Assembly (NCBI GenBank): GCA_019828545.1 | Contig: JACVRA010000064.1 | Coordinates: 229,060 to 293,059 of the forward strand | DNA from: Paracamarosporium sp. OC-R06-R3 | Taxonomy: Eukaryota > Ascomycota > Dothideomycetes > Pleosporales > Didymosphaeriaceae | Length of the DNA: 64,000 nucleotides | Direction of reading: 5' to 3' | Shown here: positions 12,586-22,401 of the stretch, one piece after another | Numbering within the stretch: position 1 is the stretch's first letter | Layout of the letters: each line of letters begins with the position of its first letter | The notes under the pieces: generated by a model | Seen by the model: the letters and a program-made list of their open reading frames with translations, nothing else | Told to the model about the DNA's origin: nothing | The model's database searches: none | Program-made: the position numbers and the translations under genes

Positions 12586-13352
12586 TTACAATGGAATACA
12601 GCACGCCCTTGTAGGACCTATACATAGCGTTTGCGGCGTCTAGTCTTGCTTTTCGGGAGCATTGGCTCTTGGGTTGGTCTCTCGGCATCCCGCGGCTCAG
12701 TATGCATGATATCCGGCGTTGTGTTCTCACCCCAAGTCCGACTTCGCGACTAGTAAATATTTTATACATCTATGATACCATGTAGTCAGGCATTCGACTC
12801 AGACCGAATCCTCGATCTGGCTAAGACAAGGTTCACGGCTGCAGGGCCCACTCCGCTCCCGCTCTTTTACGTAGATCGACACACTCATATCAATAATCAG
12901 CTCAAACCACCGATGCATCAATTCGGGCTACCAGTCAATCATTGGCCATAAGCTGTGACAAGGGAGAGCAACAACTCGCAAAGTAGTTCCCGCATCCTGA
13001 TTGGGGTGTTCGGTGCGGCGCAATCGGAGGCTATGGCTACTGACGGACTTTTGCTTGTGTGGGGTTGCGACCAACGGCGCGGGGCAGCGGCTTCGCGGTC
13101 TCGCCTCCGGCGGGCAATTGTTTATGCATCAGCTTCTTTTTTCTGCAAGTGGTCTTGGGTTTAGCATCAGATTATTTTGACTCACAGTCCGCACGACCTT
13201 CCGTTCTCTGTACATCTTGCATTGACACATTTGACTCACCTCATTCGCCGGTCCTCAACCCTCTCACTTCAGTGTTTGGACATAAAAGAGCCCATCGCCA
13301 CTCCAGCTATTCGACTCTAGTTAAGAGACTTGAGAGACAATCAAACGATACA
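12586..13352. other. Intergenic upstream of PDX1
   Basis: About 770 bp. It contains the 3' end of AMPP and a pyrimidine-rich 5' region before the PDX1 ATG. No other gene seen. Confidence 0.45.
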
Positions 13353-14455
13353 ATGGCAACGGAATTACCTACAACGAACGGTCACACTGCACAGGATGGC
13401 GAGAACAACTTTGCCGTCAAAGCAGGGTTGGCGAGAATGTTGAAGGGTGGAGTCATCATGGATGTAGTCAACGCTGAACAGGTACGCCATTGCCACCTTT
13501 GCAGCAATTTGAATGATCAGACACCTCAAGCGCAATCGGGAGTAGATCTGACGGTGAGAACAGGCACGCATAGCAGAAGAGGCCGGCGCATCCGCCGTCA
13601 TGGCCCTCGAGCGCGTCCCCGCAGACATTCGAGCGCAGGGTGGCGTAGCACGCATGAGCGACCCCAAGATGATCAAGGAGATCATGGAGACAGTCACGAT
13701 ACCCGTCATGGCAAAGGCACGAATTGGCCACTTTGTAGAATGCCAGGTGCGTCCCCCTCCCTCCCAACTACCCCACCCATTTCTGTTCTGTACCGTTCAA
13801 CCTCTACTATGACTTATTGTTGGCGTCTAACAGCTGGAACCAGATACTCGAAGCCCTTGGCGTAGACTACATCGACGAGTCCGAGGTTCTCACGCCCGCC
13901 GACGCCATCCACCACGTTGACAAGCACCCCTTCCGCATCCCCTTCGTCTGCGGCTGCCGCAACCTCGGCGAAGCCCTCCGCCGCATCTCCGAGGGCGCAG
14001 CCATGATTCGCACAAAAGGCGAAGCCGGAACCGGCGACGTCATCGAAGCAGTCCGCCACATGCGCACCGTAAACTCGGACATCCAGCGCGCTTCCGCCAT
14101 GTCCTCCACCGAGCTCTACTCGTACGCAAAGGAGCTTGGTGTAGACTACAAGTTGCTCAAGGAGACGGCGAAGCTGGGTAGGCTTCCGGTGGTCAACTTT
14201 GCGGCAGGCGGTGTCGCAACGCCGGCGGATGCTGCGCTGATGATGCAGCTTGGGTGCGACGGTGTGTTCGTGGGGAGCGGCATTTTCAAGAGCGGAGATG
14301 CGGCGAAGAGGGCGAAGGCTATCGTGCAGGCCGTGACGCACTACAAGGACCCCAAGGTGCTGATGGAAGTGTCGATGGATCTGGGAGAGGCGATGGTGGG
14401 GATCAACTGTGGGGACTTGGGTGAGAAGGAGAAGCTGGCGAAGAGAGGCTGGTAA
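13353..14455 (+). CDS. PDX1: Pyridoxal 5'-phosphate synthase subunit PDX1/PdxS (SNZ, pyroA)
   Basis: Synthase subunit of the DXP-independent vitamin B6 pathway; it condenses ribose 5-phosphate, glyceraldehyde 3-phosphate and ammonia to PLP, with ammonia supplied by a PdxT/SNO partner not present here. Exons 13353-13481, 13564-13746 and 13844-14455 give 307 residues, the family length. Signature blocks are [85 protein letters not shown] and [14 protein letters not shown] (catalytic lysines in AKAR and RTKGE), then [20 protein letters not shown] and [11 protein letters not shown]. The start ATG lies in a typical AC-rich context. Confidence 0.97.
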
Positions 14456-15161
14456 AGACGGTGCTACAGATGGTGGGTCACCATTGCATATATCTGCGTG
14501 GCGCTCAGCGTATTATAAGAAGGCTTGTAGCCGATTAGTGTTGGGCGTGTCTATTAGCATGGCGTATGTAGAAAATCAAATAACTCTGCTCAGTGTCACG
14601 CAAAAAGTCAAGAAATTTGCTCAATGTCACACAAACAATCAAGGACTTTGCCCAATGTCACACAAAAAATCAAGAACTCTGCCCAATGTTACACAAGCCA
14701 GCCACGTCATACCACTGTCCACGTAGCCCGCAGCGGACACCGATACCAACAGCCTACAGTACGGCAAGAATGTTAGAAAAGGTGCTTATTGCGAGCTATA
14801 ACACTGTTGATGTGACTCTTCACGTGCTACATAATGTCACAGATGAATCGAAAATGAAATTTTGATTTTGAACAATATTTCTTTGGTGGACGTTTACCGA
14901 AATACTTAATGTTCCATTCCCACGAGCGTGCGCGTCTGTCACCTGAGACCGACTAGTCGCAGCCCGCCGATTGTGATAGATGCCAGCGTAAGGGCGCGGT
15001 AAGCCGCAGGCAAATCAGATAAAGAAAACGGACCCCATTAACACTGGCCGTGTCAAAACCATCTATACACATTCATCAGGTATAGAAAAGATGCCGTGGC
15101 ATCGGGGCGCGTCGAGACTGAAGAGTGGTTTTCATGAGAAATGTAGGGACGAAGGAGCCGC
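14456..15161. other. Intergenic between PDX1 and the SKP1 3' end, with a tandem repeat
   Basis: About 700 bp between convergent genes. Besides the 31-bp tandem repeat at 14583-14696, which is listed separately, I see no coding sequence. Confidence 0.5.
14583..14696. repeat. 31-bp tandem repeat, about 3.7 copies
   Basis: Units start at 14583, 14614, 14645 and 14676, exactly 31 bp apart, the last one truncated. The common core is TGCCCAATGTCACACAA followed by an A-rich stretch and TCAAGA. Units differ by a few substitutions. It lies just downstream of PDX1. A further isolated AATGTCACA occurs near 14834. Confidence 0.9.
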
Positions 15162-15804
15162 TTAACGGTCCTCAGCCCACTCGTTCTCGCGACGGATCTG
15201 GTCCTCCTCTTCAGGCGTGAAATCATTCTGGATGTTGAACGTCTTGCGGATCTCGTCAGGCGACTTGCCCTTGATCATGTTGGCGACAGTCTTGCAACCG
15301 ACGTCGAGAAGGGCCTTGATGTCGAGGTAGTTGGCAGCCTGTGTCAAGGTTAGTATACCGTCCAATAACGAAGTCGGCGAAGCCGGGGATAAGGCGGCTG
15401 TGTACGTACCAAGATGATCTCAAAGAGCATCTCCTGGTCAACCTGCATGAACTTCTGGTCCCACTCGTCGATGTCGGTGGACTTCTTGCGAGAGTCGGAG
15501 TCGTCATCCTGGGAAGCGGGGGGGTCTTTGCGGTGGTGCTCGCACCACTCAAGAACCTTCTTCATGACTGCCTCGTTAACCTGTGTTGTATTAGCCAATG
15601 ATCGATGAGTTACGGTGTTCTGGAAGTACATACGTTAGGGATGGGGATGGCCTCATCGTTGTCAACGCCGAGATCCTCCAACAGGTTCTTGATGAGGATG
15701 GAGCGCTCGGCGACGTCACGGTCGACAGCAATCTCGGCGTTGTCAGAGGTGGTGATCTTGATCTTGGTGGCGCTGCTGTCGGCAGGAGTAGCGGCAGCAG
15801 ACAT
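15162..15804 (-). CDS. SKP1: SKP1 (SCF ubiquitin ligase adaptor; sconC)
   Basis: Adaptor that links F-box proteins to cullin in SCF ubiquitin ligases and also acts in other F-box complexes. Exons 15804-15634, 15580-15410 and 15338-15162 give 172 residues, typical for fungi. The start is [11 protein letters not shown]. The BTB/POZ-like fold shows [32 protein letters not shown] and [16 protein letters not shown]. The C-terminal F-box-binding part shows [58 protein letters not shown]. Introns are GTATGT...CACAG and GTACGT...CACAG. Confidence 0.97.
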
Positions 15805-16960
15805 GGCGGCTATGGTATGTGTGTATTACTGAGAGGTTGCGGTGGACGGTAGGCTGAAGCGGGGTTGCAGCGAGATGCGGCAGGCGTTGAGTTGCTCTGT
15901 GAGTTTGTTATGAAAAGGCTCATTGAGACGAGCGGCGGGGGATTAAATACGAGAGCGAGGCCTTGTCAAAGGGCTTGCGCAGGTCGGTTGCGGGTGGTAT
16001 TGTGAAGGCAGAAAGGTGACAACCCACGACTGCGCCTGCTCGAGCGGGCGTTGTTCAGGCCCCAGCCGCCGAAAGAGGCAAGGCGCAAGGCTGCCGTTGC
16101 TTTGTCCGGAACGAGCAGTCACGTAGCGCGCTCATTGTCTACTTGCATTTACTTTGTTGCACTTTCGTAATGGCTTTCTTCCGAACCCGCCCATGGCGCA
16201 GCCACATCCGTGTTTCTCAGTTGTCCAAGGCCACGGCTGGACATCTGGATGTTGGGTACTCCACACTGGCCAACCTGACCCGCCTCATTCGTAACGAAGA
16301 CACAGCCAACGAACAGAACACAGAACACAGCATAGTTCTTGCACTTGCCTTGCTATGTCCAGCTGCAACCTATGCAATACACGCGCAAATTGCAAAAAGA
16401 GGTTTATTACAGTATACAAACAGTACGGTTCACGTTGCCTGTGCTTAGAAACCACAGTATATCCTAGGGTGGCGCAGAGCAGGAACGGATCATCCTCTTT
16501 GGCATGCCATGGAATCTCAAAGAAGACAACCAAACCACTCAACAACCACTCAAGCAACCAAAGCATCGAAACGCGAAACTCTGTTTTAGACCCGCCAGCC
16601 GGGCGACGCCCTGCTCATACCTCGCGATCCCGTGCGGCGCGCGAGATATGTCCGGAATGAGCGCGACGACTCGTTCGCAGCGGCTGAATGCATCGTTAGC
16701 AACACATGTCATCTATTCTTACTTTTCCAACATGTAAATATCCAACGTATGCCCCGATGCTGACGTGTTGTGTATCGGGTGCTTTTTGCCTATCCCCCTT
16801 ATCCAATCCACATGGCCGTAGCACCATCATTCGTTTGATCACGCTTAACTCCACCACCTGTCCATAAAGCTCGCTGGCCTCGACTGTGACACAGACAGCA
16901 CCCGCCGCGAACAGACATGCCCCAGAGTGCACCCTCCCCATCGCACCTTCTGCAGGCACC
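15805..16960. other. Divergent intergenic region SKP1/SMP3
   Basis: About 1.15 kb containing both promoters. Open frames in this stretch (for example 16143-16448, plus) lack recognisable domains or splice context and are not called as genes. Confidence 0.4.
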
Positions 16961-18706
16961 ATGTGGCGTAGGACCTACTTCTTCCTGATTCTCGTGCGCA
17001 TCTACTTTGCGCTATCGCCGAGCTACCTGCACCCGGACGAGAACTTCCAGGGCCCCGAGGTCGTTGCAGGTACGCTGGCTTCACCGACGAACCATCCACG
17101 GTCCACGGTCCACGGTCCACAGCTAACACTCGACGCGCAGGTCGCGTTTTCTCGTATCCGGTACACGAAACGTGGGAGTTCACGGCGGCGCATCCCATCC
17201 GCAGCACCTTTCCGCTATGGCTTGCGTACGGCTGGCCCATGTACATACTGCGCTGGCTCTGGGAGGGCTTCGGATATGGGGAGGTGTCGCCGTCAGTCGT
17301 CTACTGGACGCTGCGCGTGCTGATGCTCTCGCTGAGCGTTGTGCTTGAGGACTGGGCCATACAGGAGCTGGTGCCCTCGCAGCGCGCCCGACGCGTCGCC
17401 CTCTTGCTGATAGCTTCGTCGTACGTGACGTGGACTTTTCAGGCGCACACCTTCTCAAACAGCCTGGAGACGCTGGTAGTCAGCTGGAGCTTGGTGTTGA
17501 TCCAGCGCATTGCGGAAGACAAGGTATGCCCGAGCCTCGGAATGCGTTCCGGATCTACGCATGCAGCTAACAAGCCGCAGAAGCGCTCTGGCGTCTTAGC
17601 TTCATCACTGCTGGGCTTCTTTGTCGTCGCAGGTACCTTCAACCGGATCACCTTCCCTGCGTTCCTAGTCGTGCCTTCCTTCACTCTGCTGCCTCACTTT
17701 TGGAGAAAGTCAGTCGTCGCTCCCTTCCAACAGCGCTCACCCCTTGCTAACACACCACAGGCCATTCTCACTGGCATTCATCATCCTCTTTGCATTCTTG
17801 ACTGCGTTCCTAGCCATCAGTGTCGACACGGCATTCTATACCCCTGGCGACTTTACCTTTTCAAACGTCTTCCATAATCCGGTCATCACACCACTCAATA
17901 ATTTCTTATACAACTCAGACTCTGCGAACCTGGCCCAGCATGGCCTCCACCCTCGTTACCAACATTTCCTTGTCAACCTGCCACAGCTGCTTGGTCCCGC
18001 TACCGCCCTTCTTTTCCTTCTTCGCCGCTCGCAGGTCACCCTGACATTGGTCTCTGCGCTCTCCGGCATTGCGCTCCTCAGTATTTTCCCACATCAGGAA
18101 GCTCGTTTTCTACTTCCCGCTGTCCCGCTGATACTGGCTTCTGTATCTCTTCCAAGGGTCCAGAAAAAGTTTTGGATCTCAGCATGGATTCTGTTCAACG
18201 TCGTACTCGGTGTCTTAATGGGCATATATCACCAAGGTGGAATTGTACCTGTACAAATGCACATCGCAAAGTCGAATGAGACGGTCAGCCATGCGTTTTG
18301 GTGGAAAACATACAGCCCTCCTATCTGGCTTTTGAACGGCAAGAACGAGCAGCTAAAGACAGTCGATCTGATGGGAATGCCTGGCGACAAGATGCTCGAA
18401 CAACTCAACGCCGCCCTTCCAACATGCCGTACACGCAAACTTCCAAAACTCGAAGACAGAAAAGCAGTCTACCTCATCGCGCCTCGATCGGCTTATTTCC
18501 TACAACCTTACCATGACCCCACCAAGCATGAGGATATCTTTCTCGAAGAAGCTTGGAGCTACCGACGACATCTCAATCTCGACGACATGGACATCCCCAA
18601 GGATGGCTTCTGGAAGACCATGGGCCGCGTCGTTGGCGATCGCGGCCTGGTCGTTTGGCGCGCATCGAGGAACTGCTGGTCTAAGCAGCCGCATTCACTT
18701 TCCTAA
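16961..18706 (+). CDS. SMP3: GPI mannosyltransferase 4 (SMP3, PIG-Z, GT22)
   Basis: ER dolichol-phosphate-mannose-dependent alpha-1,2-mannosyltransferase that adds the fourth mannose to the GPI precursor, essential in yeast-type GPI synthesis. Exons 16961-17069, 17141-17523, 17581-17708 and 17761-18706 join in frame to 521 residues. The N-terminus has a membrane helix and the GT22 signature [17 protein letters not shown], where the HPDE acidic motif is the expected catalytic region, then [18 protein letters not shown]. Later blocks are [42 protein letters not shown] and [17 protein letters not shown]. Numerous hydrophobic segments fit a multipass ER enzyme. Intron 1 contains a short 7-bp tandem repeat. 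LAS21, another enzyme of the pathway, lies 12 kb away. Confidence 0.95.
17096..17120. repeat. 7-bp tandem repeat inside SMP3 intron 1
   Basis: CCACGGT repeated about 3.5 times within the 71-nt intron 17070-17140. Such a repeat is prone to length change but lies outside the splice signals. Confidence 0.85.
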
Positions 18707-19791
18707 AACTTTCCTATCTTGTACTTTCGGCGCAACGGAATGGATATAGACGAGAGGGCGCAAGCTATCTTCCAGCATGGGATGCTTTTCGACTCTTGAT
18801 ACCCTCTTGTACATAGGCTTTGTAATACTAATTCAATCGGGATTGGTGGGTGCTTTTCACATCATGGAATAATTTTCAAAATTCTTTGAGGTGGTGCTAG
18901 TGAAATGCACCATGCGTGTGAGGCTGTGCTCTACGGCTCGTAAGTATGATCTTGTCAAATATTGCGGAGTGCAACCCAGTAGGTGCGTACATGCTGATGA
19001 CTCGTTTGGACTGCGATGGGCCTCGCTACAAGAGCGGTAGCGTTGTTGAGGTGTCAGGGTTGTCTTGTGTCGAGATATCTAATTAACAAGCTACATTGTA
19101 ATACAGAAGGGTGCTATGATGAGTTCAAATCCGCAGAAAACACTCGTGGGTATACTTGGGACTATATTGTTAAAGTCGATCACAAAAACAGTATGCTCCA
19201 TTACATAGAGCTTCGTACAAATTTTTCCGTTCCTTGTATAGCAAAAGGAAGCTTTTAATCGTCACATATATAGATAACCCCATACTTGTGCGAAGCCCCT
19301 GGAAAGCGGTGTGTCCTCGCGCTCTGTCACTAAACGAATGGCTAACGCAATTCGGACGAACAACTAAAGCGCTTCACCGCTCCAAGCAATGGACAGCAAA
19401 TTTTTGAACCCATCTCCAATCCAGGTTTGTTACACGCCCAAGTACTAATCAGACAGGACAATTGACAGACAGCATCGCCCGCTGCATCCCGGAAGTATGC
19501 GTCCGTGCAGCCAACGAGCGACGTAACTGGGACCGTGCCGTGCCAAAAATTCGCGTTCGGTGGATTTCCCCAGTATAGATAATACGGAGACCAACCACTG
19601 TTAATCTTTTGATTCGGTGCTGTACTATCGTCAACTTAGCGTCCGAGACACGTGCGCGTTACTACTCAACCGCGTCTGCTCCTTCGCGCGCACCTCAACT
19701 CATCACCGTTTGACTATTTGAGGCCCCCCCCCCTGCCTGAGCCTCACACTCTGGCTGCTCAGCTTCTTCAACACGTCAACTTTATACAGTC
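18707..19791. other. Intergenic between SMP3 and the repeat-protein gene
   Basis: About 1.1 kb. A short open frame at 19016-19258 (plus) shows no family features. A run of nine C residues lies near 19725. No RNA gene recognised. Confidence 0.4.
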
Positions 19792-21546
19792 ATGAACGAA
19801 GCCTACAGCAACGAGCTGTGCGCGATCCTCCGCAAAGATGGGACATTTCACGCGATCTCCAGCCTGAGCGAGTGGAATTTGAGGAGTAGTTCGTGGGGCG
19901 GGAGCGACGAGGACAGGGCGCAGACGGTACGTATGCGGATGCAATGTCAAACTCTAACCACCTATCCAGCAAGCACTAACAAAAATGTAGCTACCCAGCA
20001 AGCAGCTTCGCAATGAGGTCGGCGACACGATGCCATTCTTCTTCATGGAGTACCCGGAATACGCGCCGGCTGTGCAGGAGATTTCTGAGATAGATGTGGA
20101 GACTGAACGCACGGACGGATCACCCGAGGAGCATGTTTCATTAAACACGGCCATCATCGAGGAACCCGAACTCGAGGAACTGGAAATTGAGGAACCAAAA
20201 TTCGAGGAACCCAAGATCGAGGAGCCCAAGATCGAGGAACCAGAAATTGAGAAGTCAGAAGTCGAACAACCAGAAGTCGAAGAACCTGAAATCCAAGCAC
20301 CCAAAATCGAGGAGCCAGAAGCCAAGGAGCCAGAACCCGAGGAGCCGGAAATCGAAGAGCCGGAAACCAAAGAGCTAGGAACTGAAGAGCCAGAAACTGA
20401 GGAGCCAGATGTCGAGGAGCCAGAACTCAAAGAGCCGGATGTCGAGGAGCTAAAACTCAAGGAGCCAGAACTCGAGGAGCCAGAAATTGAGGAACCGGAG
20501 TCTGAAGAGCCAGAAAGTGGGGAATTAGAATTTGAGGAGTCAGAAATTGGAGAACTGGAATTCGAGGAGTCAGAATTCGAGGGATCAGAACTCGAGGAAC
20601 GGGGGGTGTACATTCCAGATTGGAGCCTAAAGATTGCGCAAGCCAGTTTCGCCGCAGCTACCATTTCTTCATTACTAAAAAAGAGAGAGAGCGGGTCATT
20701 TACCGGCACATCTCCGAAGACACCTAAGAATACGCCTACGAAAACGCCGTCAAAGATACCCGTAATGACACCTGGAAAGAGCCCCAGGAATACGCCTTCA
20801 AGAACGCCTTCAAGTGCGTCTGTAGATGCGCGTTCAACGACACCTATCAAATTACATAGGAGAACGTCTTCAGGTTTATCAGAGACACGTTTCACGACGC
20901 CTAATAGCACGCCTAGAAGAATACCTACGCGAACGGTTTCAAGCGCGTCTTCACATACGCGTTCAGCACCCAACAACACGCTTAGAAGAACGACATCAAA
21001 TGTGTCGACAGGGTCGCGTGCATCAACGCCTAATAGTGCGCCTAGAAGAATACCCACAAGGACACCTTCAAGCGCGTCAATAGAAGCACGTTCAACGACA
21101 CCCATCTTCCTGCACAGAAGGACGCCCTCAAGCGCGTCTTCACAGCCACGCTCACCGACACCCAATACCACGCCCAGCAAAATACCCACAAGAGCGCCCT
21201 CAAGCGCGTCTTCAAACTCCCGTTCAACAACACCTATCATCATGCAGAGAAGAACATCCTCAAGCCTATCTCTAAGAACCCCCACCAAAACGCCCACGAC
21301 TCCCGCGAGAACATCGATGCAAACACCCGCAAAGACACCCTCGAAAACTCCTACCCAAATCCCCACCAAAACGCCCTCCAGCAGACCCTCCAGTTCCCGT
21401 CCCATCTCGCCCGCGAGGTCCTCTACCAACACTAGGTAAGCACCATTCACTTCAGCAAAAGAGAGTAGCATGTACTAACTCCCCATAGTCCAGGTAGCAC
21501 TTCAAGAGTGCCAGTTCCTAGAAGGACTCTCAGTGGCGCGATATGA
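19792..21546 (+). CDS. Low-complexity repeat protein (EEP repeats, then Ser/Thr-Pro/Arg repeats)
   Basis: Not recognised as a known family. Exons 19792-19926, 19991-21435 and 21489-21546 join in frame to 545 residues; introns are GTACGT...ATGTAG and GTAAGC...CATAG. The N-terminal 100 residues are ordinary sequence. Residues of about 100-250 are a run of pentapeptide-like repeats such as EEPEI and EEPKI, very acidic. A short non-repetitive linker (VYIPDWSLKIAQASFAAATI) follows. Residues of about 270-540 are basic Ser/Thr-Pro repeats (TPSKTP, RTPSSAS, RSTTP, RRIPTRT) with longer units of about 40-45 residues. Acidic then basic halves suggest a disordered, phosphorylatable scaffold, but no function can be assigned. 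The opposite strand is also open over most of exon 2, as a by-product of the repeats. Confidence 0.72.
20150..20600. repeat. 15-bp coding minisatellite (EEPxx repeats)
   Basis: DNA repeat of about 15 bp with the pattern GAGGAGCCAGAAATT and variants, running about 30 times in frame inside the repeat-protein gene. Codon-level divergence between units is visible, so the array is not newly expanded. Confidence 0.85.
20720..21400. repeat. Coding repeat array of Ser/Thr-Pro-Arg units
   Basis: Imperfect repeats encoding TPxxTP and RTPSSASxxxRSTTP units. Three to four higher-order copies are recognisable, each beginning near RRIPTRT or KIPTRAPSSAS, for example around 20930, 21050 and 21180. Confidence 0.8.
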
Positions 21547-21837
21547 AGATTTTAACCAGGCGCAGCGAGCACCGCTACATGAATCAAATTAGGGACGGAT
21601 GACTGGTGAAAGCGCGGAGACAGTGCAGAGCCCGGAGACGCCGAGACGGATACTTCATGTTCTGCGCCAAGATGCGCACTGCGGAGGCAGAAGTCTCAGA
21701 ATCACGGGCCAGCATGCTCGACTTTCGAGACGAGGTAGGAAATACGGGGACCCGAGTGTACGTCGCGGAACGGAAGGCCTGCAGTGGGTGAGAGCGACGG
21801 TATGGACCGCTGGGACGCCATGCTGCGGGCAGGCATT

Positions 21838-21897
21838 CACATTTACATTTACATCTACATTAGCATCTGCATCTGCATCTGCATCTGCATCTGCATT
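21838..21897. repeat. Hexanucleotide microsatellite (ATTTAC then ATCTGC)
   Basis: Starts as CATTTA-type units and changes to five consecutive CATCTG units. It is a compound 6-bp repeat of about 60 bp. Confidence 0.9.
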
Positions 21898-21983
21898 GGG
21901 TTTGAGCGTTCTGCAAACTGTACATTAGATGCGCGCGTCTGCGTATTGGTTAGACGCTTCGGCGCGACTTAGAGCTGCGAAGC

Positions 21984-22013
21984 TACACATACACATACAC
22001 ACATACACATACC
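21984..22013. repeat. ACACAT microsatellite
   Basis: Alternating ACACAT and ACATAC units over about 30 bp. A CACG repeat, four to five copies, follows at about 22125-22150. Confidence 0.85.
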
Positions 22014-22401
22014 GATAGAAAGTAATGTTAATAACTTAAGAGTTGATTTGAGCGTCGCTCTTTGCAAACTACATGGCGTGTGCTCTTCTCCCTTGCTTAT
22101 CTGCGTTTCGTGAAGTCCATACTCCACGCACGCACGCACGCACGCATGCATAATCGTCAACATACAAACGTGCTTACACGCACTTGGTAACATGCAAATG
22201 ACAACGCTCTATGCTCTCGCTCGCAAATAGCCATGTATTCGCGCAAGTAAAAGCCGGGTAACACCATCCCATCCCATTTCCAGCTACAAAGTAACAAAAA
22301 AAAAAGCCATCACATTGCGCAGCTTCATACCAGCCAGCTCAACTCCTCGAACGCCACCAATGCCATACTAAAGCTCATACATTGTTCGGTCTATCAAAAA
22401 C

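Larger units (their letters stand above)
21547..22401. other. Intergenic microsatellite-rich region
   Basis: About 850 bp between the repeat-protein gene and the 3' end of the Na+/H+ exchanger. It holds three simple-sequence tracts, listed separately, and a run of ten A near 22296-22305. No gene seen. Confidence 0.5.

Noticed and set aside
19110..19140. tRNA T-arm-like GTTCAAATCC
   Set aside because: No acceptor, D-arm or anticodon structure around it.
19954..21471. 505-codon minus-strand frame as a gene
   Set aside because: It mirrors the plus-strand repeats; the plus strand has clean introns, an ATG and a non-repetitive N-terminus, the minus frame has none.
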